64,000 bases of DNA from Candidatus Binatia bacterium (GCA_029243485.1 JAQWRY010000052.1:208831-272830), one strand, 5' to 3'; positions 1-10,078 are shown, numbered from the stretch's first letter. The notes: generated from the sequence alone by a model not told the origin. Program-made: numbers and translations.

Positions 1-1903
1 GTAGGGCAGCGCGAACCCCGGCGGCCCTCGAAATCGGCTTCAGAGCCCTGGGCGCGCCCGGCTCGGCCCGGTCGAACCTCGCCGCCAGGGACCGCCGAAG
101 TCCGGCGTCCGCCGCCCGGTCACGCAGCTCGCCCGGATCCGATCGCCGGTCGTAGACCTCCTCCTTGCCACTCGGCCAGCGAACGTAAGTGTGGCCACCG
201 GTGCGGAGGGCGGCTCTCTCCTGCGCGAAGAGAAGGTTCTCACTCCGTACGGGCCACGACGCCCACGCGGCAGCGGTCCCGTCCGACACCACGTCAGCGA
301 AACCCGTGCCCATCCCCGCCGGCACCTCGACGCGAAGCAGAGCGAGAAGGGTTGGTGCGAGCCGGTCCAGGCCAACGATCCGCTCGACCACGCGTCCTGC
401 GTGCACCCCGGGTCCGCGCAGAACGAGAGGCACACGAAGCACCTCGTCGTAAAGCGTGTGGCCGTGTTCGACGCCGCCGTGTTCCCAGAACTCCTCGCCG
501 TGATCCGACGTGACGACGACGAGCGTCTGCTCCGAGAGCCCTCGCTCACCCAGCGCGTCCACGACCTCACCCACTTCGCAGTCGGCGTCGCCAACCGCGC
601 GATCGTACGCGGCTTCGAGTCGTTGCCGTCCGACGGCATCGGGACGAATCTCGCCGGCGCGCAGGCGCGCCATCGACGGCAACCTTCCATTCGTTTTCGA
701 CGGTGCCAACAGCTCGCCCCGAAAGCTCCGCGTCTCCCCGTCGTACGGCGCGTGCGGATCGAGATAGTGAAGCCACAGAAAGAACGGCTGCGACGCGTCG
801 ACCGACCGCAAGAACCGCACGGCGCGCGACGTGACCGTCGGGCCTCGGTCGACGATCCAGAAACGCGGCAGCGCCCGCGCCCAGAACCATCCGGCGATCG
901 TCGGCTCGAGAAGAAGCCACGCTTCGGTCTCCAACGACACATTCTCGTACGTGTCGAAGCCCCGGCCGAGCCCGTACTCGATCGACAGGTACGGATTGGT
1001 GACGACGGCGCGCGTAGTGAACCCCTGTTCGCGCAGCGCCTCGGCGAGCACCGGGACGTCCGGACCAAGTGCACTTCGCGCGAGTGGGTCGACGCCCACG
1101 GATCTCCCGGCGCCATGGCCCCGCGCACTTCGGCCGGTGTGGACCGACGCGAGCGAGGGCAGGGTCCAGGGGGCAGCCGCGAACGCCTGCGTGAACCGGA
1201 CGCCGCCTCGCGCGAGGTTCGTGGTCCGCGGCATGATCTCCGCGCTCAGGCGATCCGCCCGCAGCGTGTCGATTGTGAGAAGAACCAGGTTCGGGGGGCG
1301 ATTCGGCGCCGCTCCGTGGGGATCAGCCGGCGCCCGCGCGAGGGCCACAGGACCGAGGAGGTCCCGAAGAAGCCCCGGGCCCTCGTACTCCACGAGCACG
1401 ACCGACGCCGCCACCGCGAGAGCCTGGAGGGCCCAGGAGACCCTCGCCAGGCGCCGCCAGCTCAGGGGCGCGAGCCGGCCCAGCGCCGGCCGCAGGACTC
1501 CGGCTACCCAAAGAGCACTCGGGAGGATGAAGGCCATCAGTGCCCAAGCTCCGACCGAGGCGCGGGCACGGTGCCCCCCGTCGACCCACGCATCCAGGAC
1601 GACGCCGCCGAGGCGCCACGCTAGGACTCCCGTCACGAGAGCGAGCAGCAGAGCCGTCGTCGCGCTCGCGCCATTCGCGACCGAATCGGACCGCCCTCGA
1701 AGTCCTCGCAGCAGGCCGATGAGAAACGCCGGCCCGGCGAGCGCGCCCGCCGCCAGCAGCATCGGTGCTGCCAGAGCCGGGGCCAAGGCCCGCTCCGGAC
1801 CGATCTCTCGATTCGCCCACAGGCAGACGAGCACATCGACCAAGCCCACACACAGACTCGCGGCCGCCCAACCCGTCCCGACTCCTCGCCATCCGCGCCA
1901 CAT
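1..1903 (-). CDS. Membrane-anchored sulfatase/phosphotransferase-superfamily protein, C-terminus cut by window edge
   Basis: At least 634 codons read without a stop to the window edge, so the C-terminus is missing or only just complete. The first ~190 residues are hydrophobic with several likely membrane spans. An alkaline-phosphatase-like catalytic domain follows: NLVLLTIDTLRADRL (metal-binding Asp), PWTLPSLASVHTG, and TSDHGEEFWEHG with the second metal cluster. The nucleophile position carries Thr247 in the PWTLPS context, not the CxPxR motif that becomes formylglycine in true sulfatases. A phosphotransfer or phosphohydrolase role on envelope glycans is therefore at least as likely as sulfate-ester hydrolysis (inference). 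ATG at 1903 is the first start before the membrane segment. It lies 131 bp downstream of the flavoprotein gene on the same strand and probably belongs to the same glycan run. The family is sure; the substrate is not known. Confidence 0.85.
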   Translation of the reverse strand, partial: MWRGWRGVGTGWAAASLCVGLVDVLVCLWANREIGPERALAPALAAPMLLAAGALAGPAFLIGLLRGLRGRSDSVANGASATTALLLALVTGVLAWRLGGVVLDAWVDGGHRARASVGAWALMAFILPSALWVAGVLRPALGRLAPLSWRRLARVSWALQALAVAASVVLVEYEGPGLLRDLLGPVALARAPADPHGAAPNRPPNLVLLTIDTLRADRLSAEIMPRTTNLARGGVRFTQAFAAAPWTLPSLASVHTGRSARGHGAGRSVGVDPLARSALGPDVPVLAEALREQGFTTRAVVTNPYLSIEYGLGRGFDTYENVSLETEAWLLLEPTIAGWFWARALPRFWIVDRGPTVTSRAVRFLRSVDASQPFFLWLHYLDPHAPYDGETRSFRGELLAPSKTNGRLPSMARLRAGEIRPDAVGRQRLEAAYDRAVGDADCEVGEVVDALGERGLSEQTLVVVTSDHGEEFWEHGGVEHGHTLYDEVLRVPLVLRGPGVHAGRVVERIVGLDRLAPTLLALLRVEVPAGMGTGFADVVSDGTAAAWASWPVRSENLLFAQERAALRTGGHTYVRWPSGKEEVYDRRSDPGELRDRAADAGLRRSLAARFDRAEPGAPRALKPISRAAGVRAAL

Positions 1904-2034
1904 GAGATGGCTGTGTTGCACGGATCATACCGACGGAATCCGTCGGGGATCCAACCTTCGACGACCGAAGAGAAACACTTTGTTCCAGAAGATGCGAAGC
2001 GGAACGTTCCACTCAGCGAAACGGAGCGTCGCTG

Positions 2035-3618
2035 CTATTTCTCCTCGTGGTACTCCTCTTCGGTGTTCACTTCCCAGATGTTGTCCTTGGTCAGAACACC
2101 GTCGCGGATGTTCTCCACGGCAACCATCGCGGTGAGCATCGAGTGGTCCTGGTTGTTGTAGCGGTGCATCCCGTTGCGACCGACGAGGAAGAGATTCTCG
2201 ATCGAGTCGAGGTACTCGCGCGCGGTGTCGAACTCCTCATACGTGCCGAAGTAGGCCGGGTAGGTCTTCGGCATTCGGATGATGACGCTGTCTTCGACGT
2301 CGCCGACGTTTACGATGTCGATCTTCTCGAGCTCGGCGGCGCCGAAGCGTGCCAGCTCTTCATCCGACATGCTCCAAAGCTCGTCGCCCTCGTTGCAGAA
2401 ATACTCGAGACCGACCCAGATCTTTCCCGGAGTCGCGACCATGTATGGGCTCCAGTTGTTGAAGATCTGAAGGCGGCCGACCTTCACGTCGCGCTCCTGG
2501 ATGTAGATCCAGTTGTCGGGCACGAGCCCCTCGGGCATGCCGGGCCGCGCGTCACCCTTCACCTTGAGTTGCGACAGGAGCAGACCGACCGTCAAGAAGT
2601 CGCGATAGATGAGTCCCGACGCGACACGACGGGCCTCGGACGGAACGTCCGCTTCGAGGTTCTCCACGAGATCGCGGACGGGCATCGTCGAGAACACGAA
2701 ATCACCCTCGACGGTCTCGACCTCGCCGGTCTTCTCGTCGCGAAAATCGACCGCACGGATGCGGTTGCCATCGCCGTAGAGACGAACAGCCTTCTTCTCG
2801 AAGGCGATCTCGGCGCCGCGCTCCTTCACGATCCGGGCGACTTCTTGCCACATTTGGCCGGGGCCGTGCTTCGGGTAGAGGAACCGCTCGATCAGGCTCG
2901 TCTCGGAGCCCTTCTGGCCAATCGACTGATCCCGAACGAGCAGACGCTTGAGCGCGTGGAGCACCACCGTCGTGACCGAGAGGCCCTTCACGCGCTGCGC
3001 GCCAAACTCCGGTTTGATCTGATCACACGGAACGCCCCAGACCTTCTCCGTGTAGTCCTTGAAAAACGTCCGGTAGAGGCGATCACCGAAACGATTGATG
3101 AAGAAGTCCTCGAGAGAGCGCTCTTCGCGGTCCGGGGTCACCTTCTTCCAAAGGTACGAGAGTCCGACGCGAAAGGTCTCGATGAGGCCGAGGTTCCGTA
3201 CGGTGCTCGGGGTGAGGCTCACCGGATAGTCAAAAAAGCGGCGGTTGAAGAAAATGCGCGACACCCGTTCCCGAACGAGCATCACTTCATCGGTCGCTTC
3301 GGGGTCGGCTCCCTCTCCCACGTCCACATCACGCGACTTGTTCTGATACGTGATCCGCAGGCTGTCCTTCGTGCTGTCCGCGGCCTGAAGCGGTAGAATC
3401 TTCTGCCACCAATCCATGACGCGATCCGAGCGCGAGAAGAAGCGATGCCCGCCGATGTCGATCCGATTGCCCTTGTAGTTGACCGTGCGCGCAATCCCGC
3501 CCACATCGTCTGTGAGTTCGAACACCAGGGGCTGAACATCGGTCTGCTCGAGAAGCTCGTAGGCGGCCGTGAGGCCCGCCGGGCCGGCGCCGATGATGAT
3601 GGCGGTACGTTTCTGCAT
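2035..3618 (-). CDS. FAD-dependent oxidoreductase, UDP-galactopyranose-mutase-like
   Basis: 527 aa. The N-terminus has the FAD-binding Rossmann motif [17 protein letters not shown], followed by [19 protein letters not shown]. The sequence around [12 protein letters not shown] and [13 protein letters not shown] resembles UDP-galactopyranose mutases and related amino-oxidase-fold flavoproteins, where such residues line the sugar-nucleotide and flavin sites. The expected role is isomerisation or oxidation of a sugar nucleotide or lipid-linked sugar in the cytoplasm (inference from family). The chosen ATG at 3618 gives the Rossmann motif seven residues from the N-terminus; the open frame continues far upstream but is antisense-like there. 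It lies 56 bp downstream of a GT-C-type membrane protein and downstream of a heptosyltransferase-like gene, which supports a surface-glycan role. It could also be a protoporphyrinogen-oxidase-like dehydrogenase. Confidence 0.85.
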   Translation of the reverse strand: MQKRTAIIIGAGPAGLTAAYELLEQTDVQPLVFELTDDVGGIARTVNYKGNRIDIGGHRFFSRSDRVMDWWQKILPLQAADSTKDSLRITYQNKSRDVDVGEGADPEATDEVMLVRERVSRIFFNRRFFDYPVSLTPSTVRNLGLIETFRVGLSYLWKKVTPDREERSLEDFFINRFGDRLYRTFFKDYTEKVWGVPCDQIKPEFGAQRVKGLSVTTVVLHALKRLLVRDQSIGQKGSETSLIERFLYPKHGPGQMWQEVARIVKERGAEIAFEKKAVRLYGDGNRIRAVDFRDEKTGEVETVEGDFVFSTMPVRDLVENLEADVPSEARRVASGLIYRDFLTVGLLLSQLKVKGDARPGMPEGLVPDNWIYIQERDVKVGRLQIFNNWSPYMVATPGKIWVGLEYFCNEGDELWSMSDEELARFGAAELEKIDIVNVGDVEDSVIIRMPKTYPAYFGTYEEFDTAREYLDSIENLFLVGRNGMHRYNNQDHSMLTAMVAVENIRDGVLTKDNIWEVNTEEEYHEEK

Positions 3619-3674
3619 CAGAATATCCGGAGATCGTCGCCTTCGGGCGCGGGCATTGCAACGACCCCGGTCCC

Positions 3675-4826
3675 TCAGGGAGCGAGAAAGCGGGTCACAT
3701 AAACGCCGTAGCCGACCATCAACACCGAATAGACTAGGAGCACGTCCAGAGCGATGCGCCAGCCTCGACCCGGCCGACCGAAGGCCGAGAACGCGACCGG
3801 CAGCAGCAACGGATAGGCATCCTGCATGTATCGGGCCCCGAACTGAGCGAACCCGGTCCCGAAGTACACGAGGTAGAACCCCTGCATCGCGACGGCCGTG
3901 ACGAGGAAGGCAGGGACCCAGGGACGGCGAAGGGCCGGCAGGAACACGCCGAGGAAGAACGGGCTCAGCACGAAGATCGACTGACCGCTCGCATCGAAGC
4001 GAAGGTACGGGAACTGCGGAAGTACGGTCGGCGTCGCATAGGTGTAGACCGGCAGGTTGTTCCAGAAGTACTTGAGATCGAACTGCGGCCCCTTCAGCCC
4101 CCACTCCCGCCATCCCCCCGAGTACGGCGACATCAAGGGATCTCCCAGCGTCCACCACTGGTAGAGCAGCACTACGGCCAAGGCCGGCACGGCCCCCGCG
4201 GTGAACCACAACCCGGACCGGAACGCGGTCTTGAGACGTTCTCCCGGTACCCCGAACTGCAAGAAGAGCAGACCGAACGTGAGCGATGCGAGCGCCACCG
4301 AGTATCGCGTCTGCATCGCAACCATGAAGAAGAATCCGGCGATGAGCAGATGCCGACGAACGAGCACGAAGAACAACGTCAGGAAGAGAAAGAAGTTCCC
4401 CTCGCTGTGCATCAAGCCCCAGACGTCTCCCCAAGAAGCCGAGTACAGCACCGGCGTCCCAATCGCGTAGGCGATCGCCGCGCGTCCCGCGAGCGCTTCG
4501 ACCCCGGGCAACGTCCGCATCAGGCGAAACAGGAGCACCGCCGAGCCGAGGATGAACAACGTGTTCGCCAGGGGCTGGCCGAGTGACGTGACGAGGACGT
4601 ACGGCACGAGCACGAAGCTCACCATCGGCGGATACGCGAGGTAGTCGCGGCCATCGTGGCGGAACATCTCCAGCCAACCGACGAAGTCCGGCAGGTGGGT
4701 TCGACCGCGCACCAATTCGCCCGCGAGACGCAGCGGACCATCGTAAACGTTCGCGCCCGGCGTCACCCACAGCAGCACCGCCGCCAGCGACCCGAAGAGC
4801 AGCCCCAGACCGAGCCAACGACGCAT
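3675..4826 (-). CDS. Multi-pass membrane glycosyltransferase-like protein (GT-C/PMT type)
   Basis: 383 aa with about ten predicted hydrophobic segments. The first external loop, after the signal-anchor-like helix, contains [18 protein letters not shown], and a later loop reads [12 protein letters not shown]. Acidic residues in the first loop followed by a tyrosine-rich loop are typical of lipid-linked-sugar GT-C enzymes such as ArnT/PMT relatives. The likely role is transfer of sugar from a polyprenyl-phosphate donor on the periplasmic side (inference). The ATG at 4826 lies one base after the TGA of the upstream GT9 gene, so the two are almost certainly co-translated. The acceptor cannot be told from sequence. 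A second protein with a related layout lies at 52045-53337. Confidence 0.75.
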   Translation of the reverse strand: MRRWLGLGLLFGSLAAVLLWVTPGANVYDGPLRLAGELVRGRTHLPDFVGWLEMFRHDGRDYLAYPPMVSFVLVPYVLVTSLGQPLANTLFILGSAVLLFRLMRTLPGVEALAGRAAIAYAIGTPVLYSASWGDVWGLMHSEGNFFLFLTLFFVLVRRHLLIAGFFFMVAMQTRYSVALASLTFGLLFLQFGVPGERLKTAFRSGLWFTAGAVPALAVVLLYQWWTLGDPLMSPYSGGWREWGLKGPQFDLKYFWNNLPVYTYATPTVLPQFPYLRFDASGQSIFVLSPFFLGVFLPALRRPWVPAFLVTAVAMQGFYLVYFGTGFAQFGARYMQDAYPLLLPVAFSAFGRPGRGWRIALDVLLVYSVLMVGYGVYVTRFLAP

Positions 4827-4827
4827 G

Positions 4828-5850
4828 TCAGCCCAACTCTCGTCCCGCCGCGGCGACGACTTCGTCGACGGAGATCTGGTCCATGCCCTCCGGCTGATAC
4901 AGGACCGTGTGCCCCTCGCCGTAGGGCGCATAGACCGCTGGGTCCTTCGGCCCGAACAGGGCAACGCAGGGGATGCCGCTCGCCGCGGCGAGATGCATCG
5001 GCCCCGTGTCGGCGGAGACGAAAAGCCGCGCCATACGAACGAGGGCTAGCAACTCCAGCAGGGATGTGGTGCGCGGTGCCGCGAACACGCGATCACTCCC
5101 GGCCGCGACGTCGCGAGCGAGCGATTCCTCCGCCGGCCCCCATGTGACGATCACCGGCTGCTCCAACTCCGACGCCACACGACGCGCAAACTCAGCAAAG
5201 CGCTCGGGCGGCCACCGCTTCGAGGCCCCACGGCCGCTGGTCCCAGGATGCAGCATCACGGCTTCGCCCGGAGCGATCCCGTTGTCGTGGAGATACGAGC
5301 GAATCGTGCAATCCGCCTCCTCCGTGTTCGGGAACACCCACTCCCGAGCGGCGTCCTCGATCCCCAGCGGACCGAGGAGCGAGGCGAACTTATCCACGCG
5401 ATGAGGACGATCGGACGGCGGAACGACACGATCGGTTGAAAACCAGTGGTTCAGCTCACGGTCGTAGCCGCGGGCGAACCCGATCCGATGGGGCGCGCCG
5501 GACAGCAGCGCGTGGACCCCACCCTTCACGTTCCCCTGGACGTCGATCGCGACCTGGTACCCGACACCGCGAATCTCCTTCGCGTACGCCGAGAGTTCCG
5601 AACGAAAGTCACCCCACGAGCCCGGCGAGCGGCGCAGTTCCCCCCAACGCCGACGCGGGAACACGTGCACCCGATCGACCAGCGGGTGGTCCACCAAGAG
5701 ATCCTGGGCTCGATCTTCCACCACGAACCCGATCGTCGCGTCCGGCCGGGCCCGGCGAAGGAGCGACAGCGTCGGCAGCGTGTTGATCACGTCGCCCACG
5801 GCGCTCAGGCGAATCAGCAGGAACCGGTCGGCCGACACACCGCTCGTCAT
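4828..5850 (-). CDS. Glycosyltransferase family 9 (ADP-heptose:LPS heptosyltransferase-like)
   Basis: 340 aa, the normal length for WaaC/WaaF-type enzymes. It starts with RFLLIRLSAVGDVINTLPTL, the family's N-terminal nucleotide-fold signature (LSxxGDV). The C-terminal half has VMLHPGTSGRGASKRWPPE and a donor-binding segment FVSADTGPMHLAAASG, the conserved D(S/T)GxxH motif. Members transfer heptose from ADP-heptose to lipopolysaccharide core at the inner face of the cytoplasmic membrane. It lies 73 bp after lspA and one base before the next gene, so it is part of the ileS-lspA-glycan run. The exact acceptor (heptose I or II, or another glycan) cannot be decided here, so no symbol is given. Confidence 0.9.
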   Translation of the reverse strand: MTSGVSADRFLLIRLSAVGDVINTLPTLSLLRRARPDATIGFVVEDRAQDLLVDHPLVDRVHVFPRRRWGELRRSPGSWGDFRSELSAYAKEIRGVGYQVAIDVQGNVKGGVHALLSGAPHRIGFARGYDRELNHWFSTDRVVPPSDRPHRVDKFASLLGPLGIEDAAREWVFPNTEEADCTIRSYLHDNGIAPGEAVMLHPGTSGRGASKRWPPERFAEFARRVASELEQPVIVTWGPAEESLARDVAAGSDRVFAAPRTTSLLELLALVRMARLFVSADTGPMHLAAASGIPCVALFGPKDPAVYAPYGEGHTVLYQPEGMDQISVDEVVAAAGRELG

Positions 5851-5923
5851 CGCTTAGCCCCGCGGCGGGAGCAAGCCCGCGCGCCGAATCCCTCGCCTCG
5901 CGCGGTCCTCGCCCGAGCGAGGA

Positions 5924-6448
5924 TCAATCTTTGGTGAAGACCGAGCTGAGCAGGAGGAGAACGACCCCAGTCGAGATGAAGGAGTCCGCGACGTTGAACG
6001 CCGGCCAGTGCCAGTCGCCGTAGTACACGTCCAGGAAGTCGATCACCGAGCCGTAGGTGACACGATCGATCAGATTCCCCAGCGCCCCACCCAACACGAA
6101 GCCGCACGCGATCAGGACCACCTTCTGGGACGGCGGAGTCGAGTACACGAAATACAGGATCGCCAGAACCGCCACGACGGCCACGCTGGCAAAGAACGGC
6201 ACCCTGTAGGTCTCGGACATGTCGGCGAACATGCTGAACGCAGCACCGGTATTGCGCACGTAGGTGAGATTGAAAACCCCGTCGAGAATGGGAATCGACT
6301 GGTAGAGCTTCATATCCGCGTCGATCCAGATCTTGGTGATCTGATCGAAAACGACGATCACGAGCGCAATGCTCGCGACCAGGATGTATTTCCCCACCCC
6401 CGACGCCTCGGCGACGGGAGTCTCTGCGGATTTCGCTGCGGTGGTCAT
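5924..6448 (-). CDS. lspA: Lipoprotein signal peptidase (signal peptidase II)
   Basis: 174 aa with four membrane segments. Family motifs are in order: an N-terminal span containing FDQITKIWI, then RNTGAAFSMF, then GALGNLIDRV and WPAFNVADSFI. The last two carry the two catalytic aspartates. The enzyme cleaves prolipoproteins before the lipidated cysteine in the inner membrane; at least two lipobox proteins are encoded in this window (34072-34752 and 34837-35217). The start ATG overlaps the ileS stop by four bases (ATGA). ileS-lspA adjacency is widespread in bacteria and supports the call. The roughly 20-residue N-terminal extension before the first span is slightly long. Confidence 0.97.
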   Translation of the reverse strand: MTTAAKSAETPVAEASGVGKYILVASIALVIVVFDQITKIWIDADMKLYQSIPILDGVFNLTYVRNTGAAFSMFADMSETYRVPFFASVAVVAVLAILYFVYSTPPSQKVVLIACGFVLGGALGNLIDRVTYGSVIDFLDVYYGDWHWPAFNVADSFISTGVVLLLLSSVFTKD

Positions 6449-9267
6449 GCTTCTTCTTTGAACCCGGATTGTACCAGAACTTCGGCACAACGCGCGCACG
6501 TGCCCGGATACTCGGGCTCGGCGCCCAACTCCTCGAAGTACATCCAGCAGCGGTCGCACTTCTCGCCGGACACGCGCGCGATGCCTACCCGAAGGCCCTC
6601 GAGCGTGCTCGCGGGGCATTCCATCCCGCCGAAAGAGACCCGCGACGCGATGAAGAACTCGGGGAGGAACTCCTCCTCGGCGTGCAGCAGACGGCCCAGG
6701 TCCCCGTCAGCGTCCAGGTGGACGTGGGCCTCGAGCGAGTGGCCGATGCGGCCTTCTTTGCGCTCCTCCTCGATGGCCTTCGTGACCGCCGAGCGAACCT
6801 GAAGCATCGTATCGAAGCGTTGCGCCAAGGTTTCATCTGCCCAATCGACCTCGGGCGCCGGGAAGTCCACCAGGAAGATGCTCTCGGGTTCTTCCGGCAG
6901 ATGCGGCGTCGCCGCCCAGACGTCTTCGGCCAGGAACGAGAGGATGGGTGCGGAGAGCCCCGCGAGCGCGCGCACAATGTGCCACATCACGGTCTGCGAC
7001 GCGCGGCGTCCCAGATCGTCGGTCCCGCCGCAGTAACAACGGTCCTTCACGACATCGAGGTAGAGCGCGCTGAGGTCGACGGCGCAGTAGTTGTTCAGGA
7101 GGTGATAGACCGAGTGGAACTCGTACGCGTCGTACGCCTCCTTGGCGCGGGTCTCGACGCGAGCGAGTCGGCCGAGGGCCCAGCGTTCCAGCTCCGGCAT
7201 GTCGGCCGGGGCAACCACATGCTTCGAGGGATCGAAGTCGCCGAGATTGCCCAGGAGAAAGCGTGACGTGTTTCGCAGGCGCCGATAGGACTCGACCAAC
7301 TGCGAGATGATCTCCTTCGACATGCGAACGTCGTTTCGGTAGTCCTCAGCCGCCGCCCAGAGCCGTAGAACGTCGGCACCCAACTCCTTCAAGATCTGAT
7401 CGGGCGCCATCGCGTTCCCGCCCGACTTCGACATCTTGTGGCCTTTGCCGTCCAAGATGAAGCCGTGGGTCAGGCACGCCTTGTAGGGCGCAGCACCCCG
7501 GTTCGCGACGGACGTCAGCAACGAAGTGTGGAACCAACCACGATGTTGGTCGGAGCCCTCGAGATACAAATCGGCCGGTGACCGGAGACCCTCGCGGCGC
7601 TCGAGCACAGCCGCGTGGCTGACCCCCGAATCGAACCAGACGTCGAGGATGTCCTTCTCCTTGGTGAAGGAGTCACTTCCGCACTTGCACTTGTACCCGT
7701 CGGGCAGCAACTCAGCGGCCGGGCGAGCGAACCACGCGTTGGAGCCTTCCTTCTCGACGATCGCCGCGACGTGTGCAGCCAGCGTGTCGTCGAAATGGAC
7801 CTCGTCGCACTTCTCGCAGAAGAAAGCGGTGATCGGCACGCCCCAGACCCGCTGGCGGGAGATGCACCAATCCGGACGCCCTTCGATCATGCCGTAGATG
7901 CGCTCCCGGCCCCAGGGCGGAACCCACTGGACGGCGTCGATCGCCTCGAGGGCGTTCTTGCGCAGATCGCCGACCTCCATCGAGACGAACCACTGCTCGG
8001 TCGCCCGGTAGATCAGAGCCTTCTTGCAGCGCCAGCAATGCGGGTAGCTGTGATCGAGGCTCGACTGGGCCACCAGCGTCCCCGCCTTCGCCAGCGTCTC
8101 GATGACGGCCGGATCGGCGTCGAAGACGCGCTGTCCGGCGAACTCCGGCACTTCGTCGGTGAAGCGTCCGTACCCGTCGACGGGGCAGTAGACGTCGAGA
8201 CCGTACCGGGTTCCGACGATGTAATCCTCGTGACCGTGACCCGGCGCCGTGTGAACGATCCCCGTGCCGCTCTCGAGTGTGACGTGGTCACCCAGAACCA
8301 CCGGGACCTGGCGATCGATCCACGGGTGATGGAGCGTCGCCCCTTCGAGTCGCGAGGCGGAAAGACGGAGACGCTCACCACTCTCGGTGAGCCCCGCGGC
8401 CGCCAGGAATGCATCGGCCAGGCCTTCAGCCACCACCAGGATCTCGTCACCGACCCGCAGCCCGACGTAGTCGAAGTCCGGGTTGAGCGAGAGCGCCATG
8501 TTCGCGGGGAGAGTCCAGGGAGTAGTCGTCCAGGCGACGAGCGACACGCGCTTCGGATCGTGCGCGGCCAGAGCTTCGGCACCGGCATCGGCCGCCTCGG
8601 CAAGTCGCGCGACGTCGACGGCGGGGAAGCGGACGTAGATGCTGGACGAGCGCTTGTCCTCGTACTCGACTTCGGCCTCGGCGAGCGCGGTCGCGCAGGA
8701 CGAGCACCAGTACACCGGCTTCTTCTTGCGATACAGGGAGCCGCCCGTCGCCAGACGTCCGAGCTCGCGGATCTCCTGCGCCTCGTAGTCGGGGGCGAGC
8801 GTGAGGTACGGATTGTCCCAGTCGCCGACGACCCCGAGCCGACGGACCTCCGTGCGCTGGATATCGACGAACTTGCGCGCGAACTCGTCGCACAGCTTGC
8901 GGACATCCACTGTGGACATCTCGGCCTTCTTCTTGCGGCCGATCTTCTTCTCGACCTGCAGCTCGATCGGAAGTCCGTGGCAGTCCCACCCGGGGACGTA
9001 GGGCGTCCGGAATCCCGCGAGGTGCTTGTACTTGACGATGACGTCCTTCAAGACTCGGTTCAGGACGTGCCCCATGTGCATGTTGCCGTTCGCGTACGGG
9101 GGGCCATCGTGAAGGACGAAGACGGGCGCGTCCTTCCGTAGAGCGAGCATGCTCTCGTACAGATCGTCCGTCTCCCAACGGGCCAACTGCTCGGGCTCCC
9201 GCCGCGACGCATTCGCACGCATCGGAAAGCTCGTGCGTGGTAGGTTCAGCGACGCGCGGTATTCCAT
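6445..9267 (-). CDS. ileS: Isoleucyl-tRNA synthetase
   Basis: 940 aa, normal for bacterial class I IleRS. The HIGH-type motif is HMGH at residues 64-67, after DGPPYANGNM. The KMSKS loop appears as GKGHKMSKSGG near residue 610. An editing (CP1) domain lies between, with an internal cysteine cluster CEKCDEVHF. A zinc-ribbon of paired CxxC motifs (KCDRCWMYFEEL then CARCAE) closes the C-terminus, typical of the IleRS type lacking a long eukaryote-like extension. It charges tRNA-Ile in the cytosol. It is followed by lspA with a four-base overlap. The ATG at 9267 gives a family-typical N-terminus. No T-box or other leader is visible in the 63 bp upstream. Confidence 0.98.
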   Translation of the reverse strand: MEYRASLNLPRTSFPMRANASRREPEQLARWETDDLYESMLALRKDAPVFVLHDGPPYANGNMHMGHVLNRVLKDVIVKYKHLAGFRTPYVPGWDCHGLPIELQVEKKIGRKKKAEMSTVDVRKLCDEFARKFVDIQRTEVRRLGVVGDWDNPYLTLAPDYEAQEIRELGRLATGGSLYRKKKPVYWCSSCATALAEAEVEYEDKRSSSIYVRFPAVDVARLAEAADAGAEALAAHDPKRVSLVAWTTTPWTLPANMALSLNPDFDYVGLRVGDEILVVAEGLADAFLAAAGLTESGERLRLSASRLEGATLHHPWIDRQVPVVLGDHVTLESGTGIVHTAPGHGHEDYIVGTRYGLDVYCPVDGYGRFTDEVPEFAGQRVFDADPAVIETLAKAGTLVAQSSLDHSYPHCWRCKKALIYRATEQWFVSMEVGDLRKNALEAIDAVQWVPPWGRERIYGMIEGRPDWCISRQRVWGVPITAFFCEKCDEVHFDDTLAAHVAAIVEKEGSNAWFARPAAELLPDGYKCKCGSDSFTKEKDILDVWFDSGVSHAAVLERREGLRSPADLYLEGSDQHRGWFHTSLLTSVANRGAAPYKACLTHGFILDGKGHKMSKSGGNAMAPDQILKELGADVLRLWAAAEDYRNDVRMSKEIISQLVESYRRLRNTSRFLLGNLGDFDPSKHVVAPADMPELERWALGRLARVETRAKEAYDAYEFHSVYHLLNNYCAVDLSALYLDVVKDRCYCGGTDDLGRRASQTVMWHIVRALAGLSAPILSFLAEDVWAATPHLPEEPESIFLVDFPAPEVDWADETLAQRFDTMLQVRSAVTKAIEEERKEGRIGHSLEAHVHLDADGDLGRLLHAEEEFLPEFFIASRVSFGGMECPASTLEGLRVGIARVSGEKCDRCWMYFEELGAEPEYPGTCARCAEVLVQSGFKEEA

Positions 9268-9330
9268 CTTGCGCGGGTACCAACCGACAAACGCGGTTTC
9301 AAACCGACCCGATGGTACGACCGTGGAGCG

Positions 9331-9687
9331 TTAGGTGGAGCTGATCTCCACCGAGACGTTCCACTCGCCCCGCAGCCAGTCGAGCATGTCGGAGTGATTG
9401 AGGTTCTCGGGGTCGGAGAGAGCGGTCTCGAGGCCGAGCCCGAAAATCAAATCCCGGGCCTCCTGCCGCTCGATTCCCCTGAGGAAGGCCCGCAGCGCCT
9501 CTTCGTTGCCGAATTTCTCGTCCACGGCGTCGACCAGGGCCCGGTACTTCTCGGCCCCGAATTCCTCCACGAGACCGCTGATCTCTTCCTGTTCTTCTTC
9601 GCTGATCGTGGCGTTCGACTCCGCAATGAACTCGATCAAGCCTACGAGCGCCAGTTGCTCGTCCTCATTCAGGTCTCGAATTTCCAC
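9331..9687 (-). CDS. Small acidic helical protein of unknown function
   Basis: 118 aa, very acidic and predicted all-helical. It contains EEEQEEISGLVEEFG, YRALVDAVDEKFG and FLRGIERQEARDLIFGLG. The layout of short helices with acidic loops recalls TerB-like domains, but I cannot confirm this. The GTG at 9687 is chosen because AGAGGAGG lies six bases upstream on the minus strand; upstream in-frame codons are arginine- and proline-rich and look non-coding. It lies 63 bp upstream of ileS and 82 bp downstream of the next small gene, probably in the same transcript. No catalytic motif, signal peptide or membrane span is seen. Confidence 0.7.
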   Translation of the reverse strand: MEIRDLNEDEQLALVGLIEFIAESNATISEEEQEEISGLVEEFGAEKYRALVDAVDEKFGNEEALRAFLRGIERQEARDLIFGLGLETALSDPENLNHSDMLDWLRGEWNVSVEISST

Positions 9688-9769
9688 GGGGCCTCCTCTG
9701 CAAAGTCCAGTTAGGTGCGGCCCGAGTGGCCGAGTCCGAGACGCTACACGACCGGCAGCGCTGATGCGA

Positions 9770-10078
9770 TTACCGGTCGGTAATCCGTCGCTTGCGACCA
9801 CCCCGATGCTCGGCTCGGGCCGGCTCCCACTGGGAGGGGTCCAAGGACCACTTCCTGCGAAGCCCGAAAAAGTAGCAGCACTGCTCGTGATCGAGGTCGT
9901 TGTTGAAGGTGCGCTGCTGCCCGTCCTCGAAGAGCAAACGGACGAGGCACGTACCGCCCGGGACGATCGACGTGCGCTCCTCGACCACCGCGCCCTCGCC
10001 CCACTCCTCGTGGCACATGTGCGTGACCCGGTCGCCGAGGCGAAGATAGATCCGTTTGTCTTTGGCCGTGTACTCCAT
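9770..10078 (-). CDS. DUF3553/CarD-like small domain protein
   Basis: 102 aa. The core reads YLRLGDRVTHMCHEEWGEG then AVVEERTSIV, and then a beta-strand pair ending in CLVRLLFEDGQQRTF. The GDxVxHxxxGxG pattern is shared by DUF3553 and by the Tudor-like RNA-polymerase-interacting domains of CarD and UvrD C-termini (recalled, not searched). A DNA- or polymerase-associated role is possible but unproven. The tail is basic (HRGGRKRRITDR), consistent with nucleic-acid or protein contact. The ATG at 10078 gives the shortest protein containing the whole fold. It precedes the acidic small protein on the same strand. Confidence 0.65.
   Translation of the reverse strand: MEYTAKDKRIYLRLGDRVTHMCHEEWGEGAVVEERTSIVPGGTCLVRLLFEDGQQRTFNNDLDHEQCCYFFGLRRKWSLDPSQWEPARAEHRGGRKRRITDR

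Noticed and set aside
191..1624. Long plus-strand open frame (477 codons) opposite the first gene
   Set aside because: It is Arg/Pro/His-rich without any family motif, while the minus strand encodes a clear sulfatase-superfamily protein across the same bases. Long antisense frames are expected at this GC content.
1930..1946. CCGACGG-AAT-CCGTCGG hairpin between the flavoprotein and sulfatase genes
   Set aside because: Short stem with no T-run and no second signal. Kept out of the feature list as insufficient for a terminator or attenuator.
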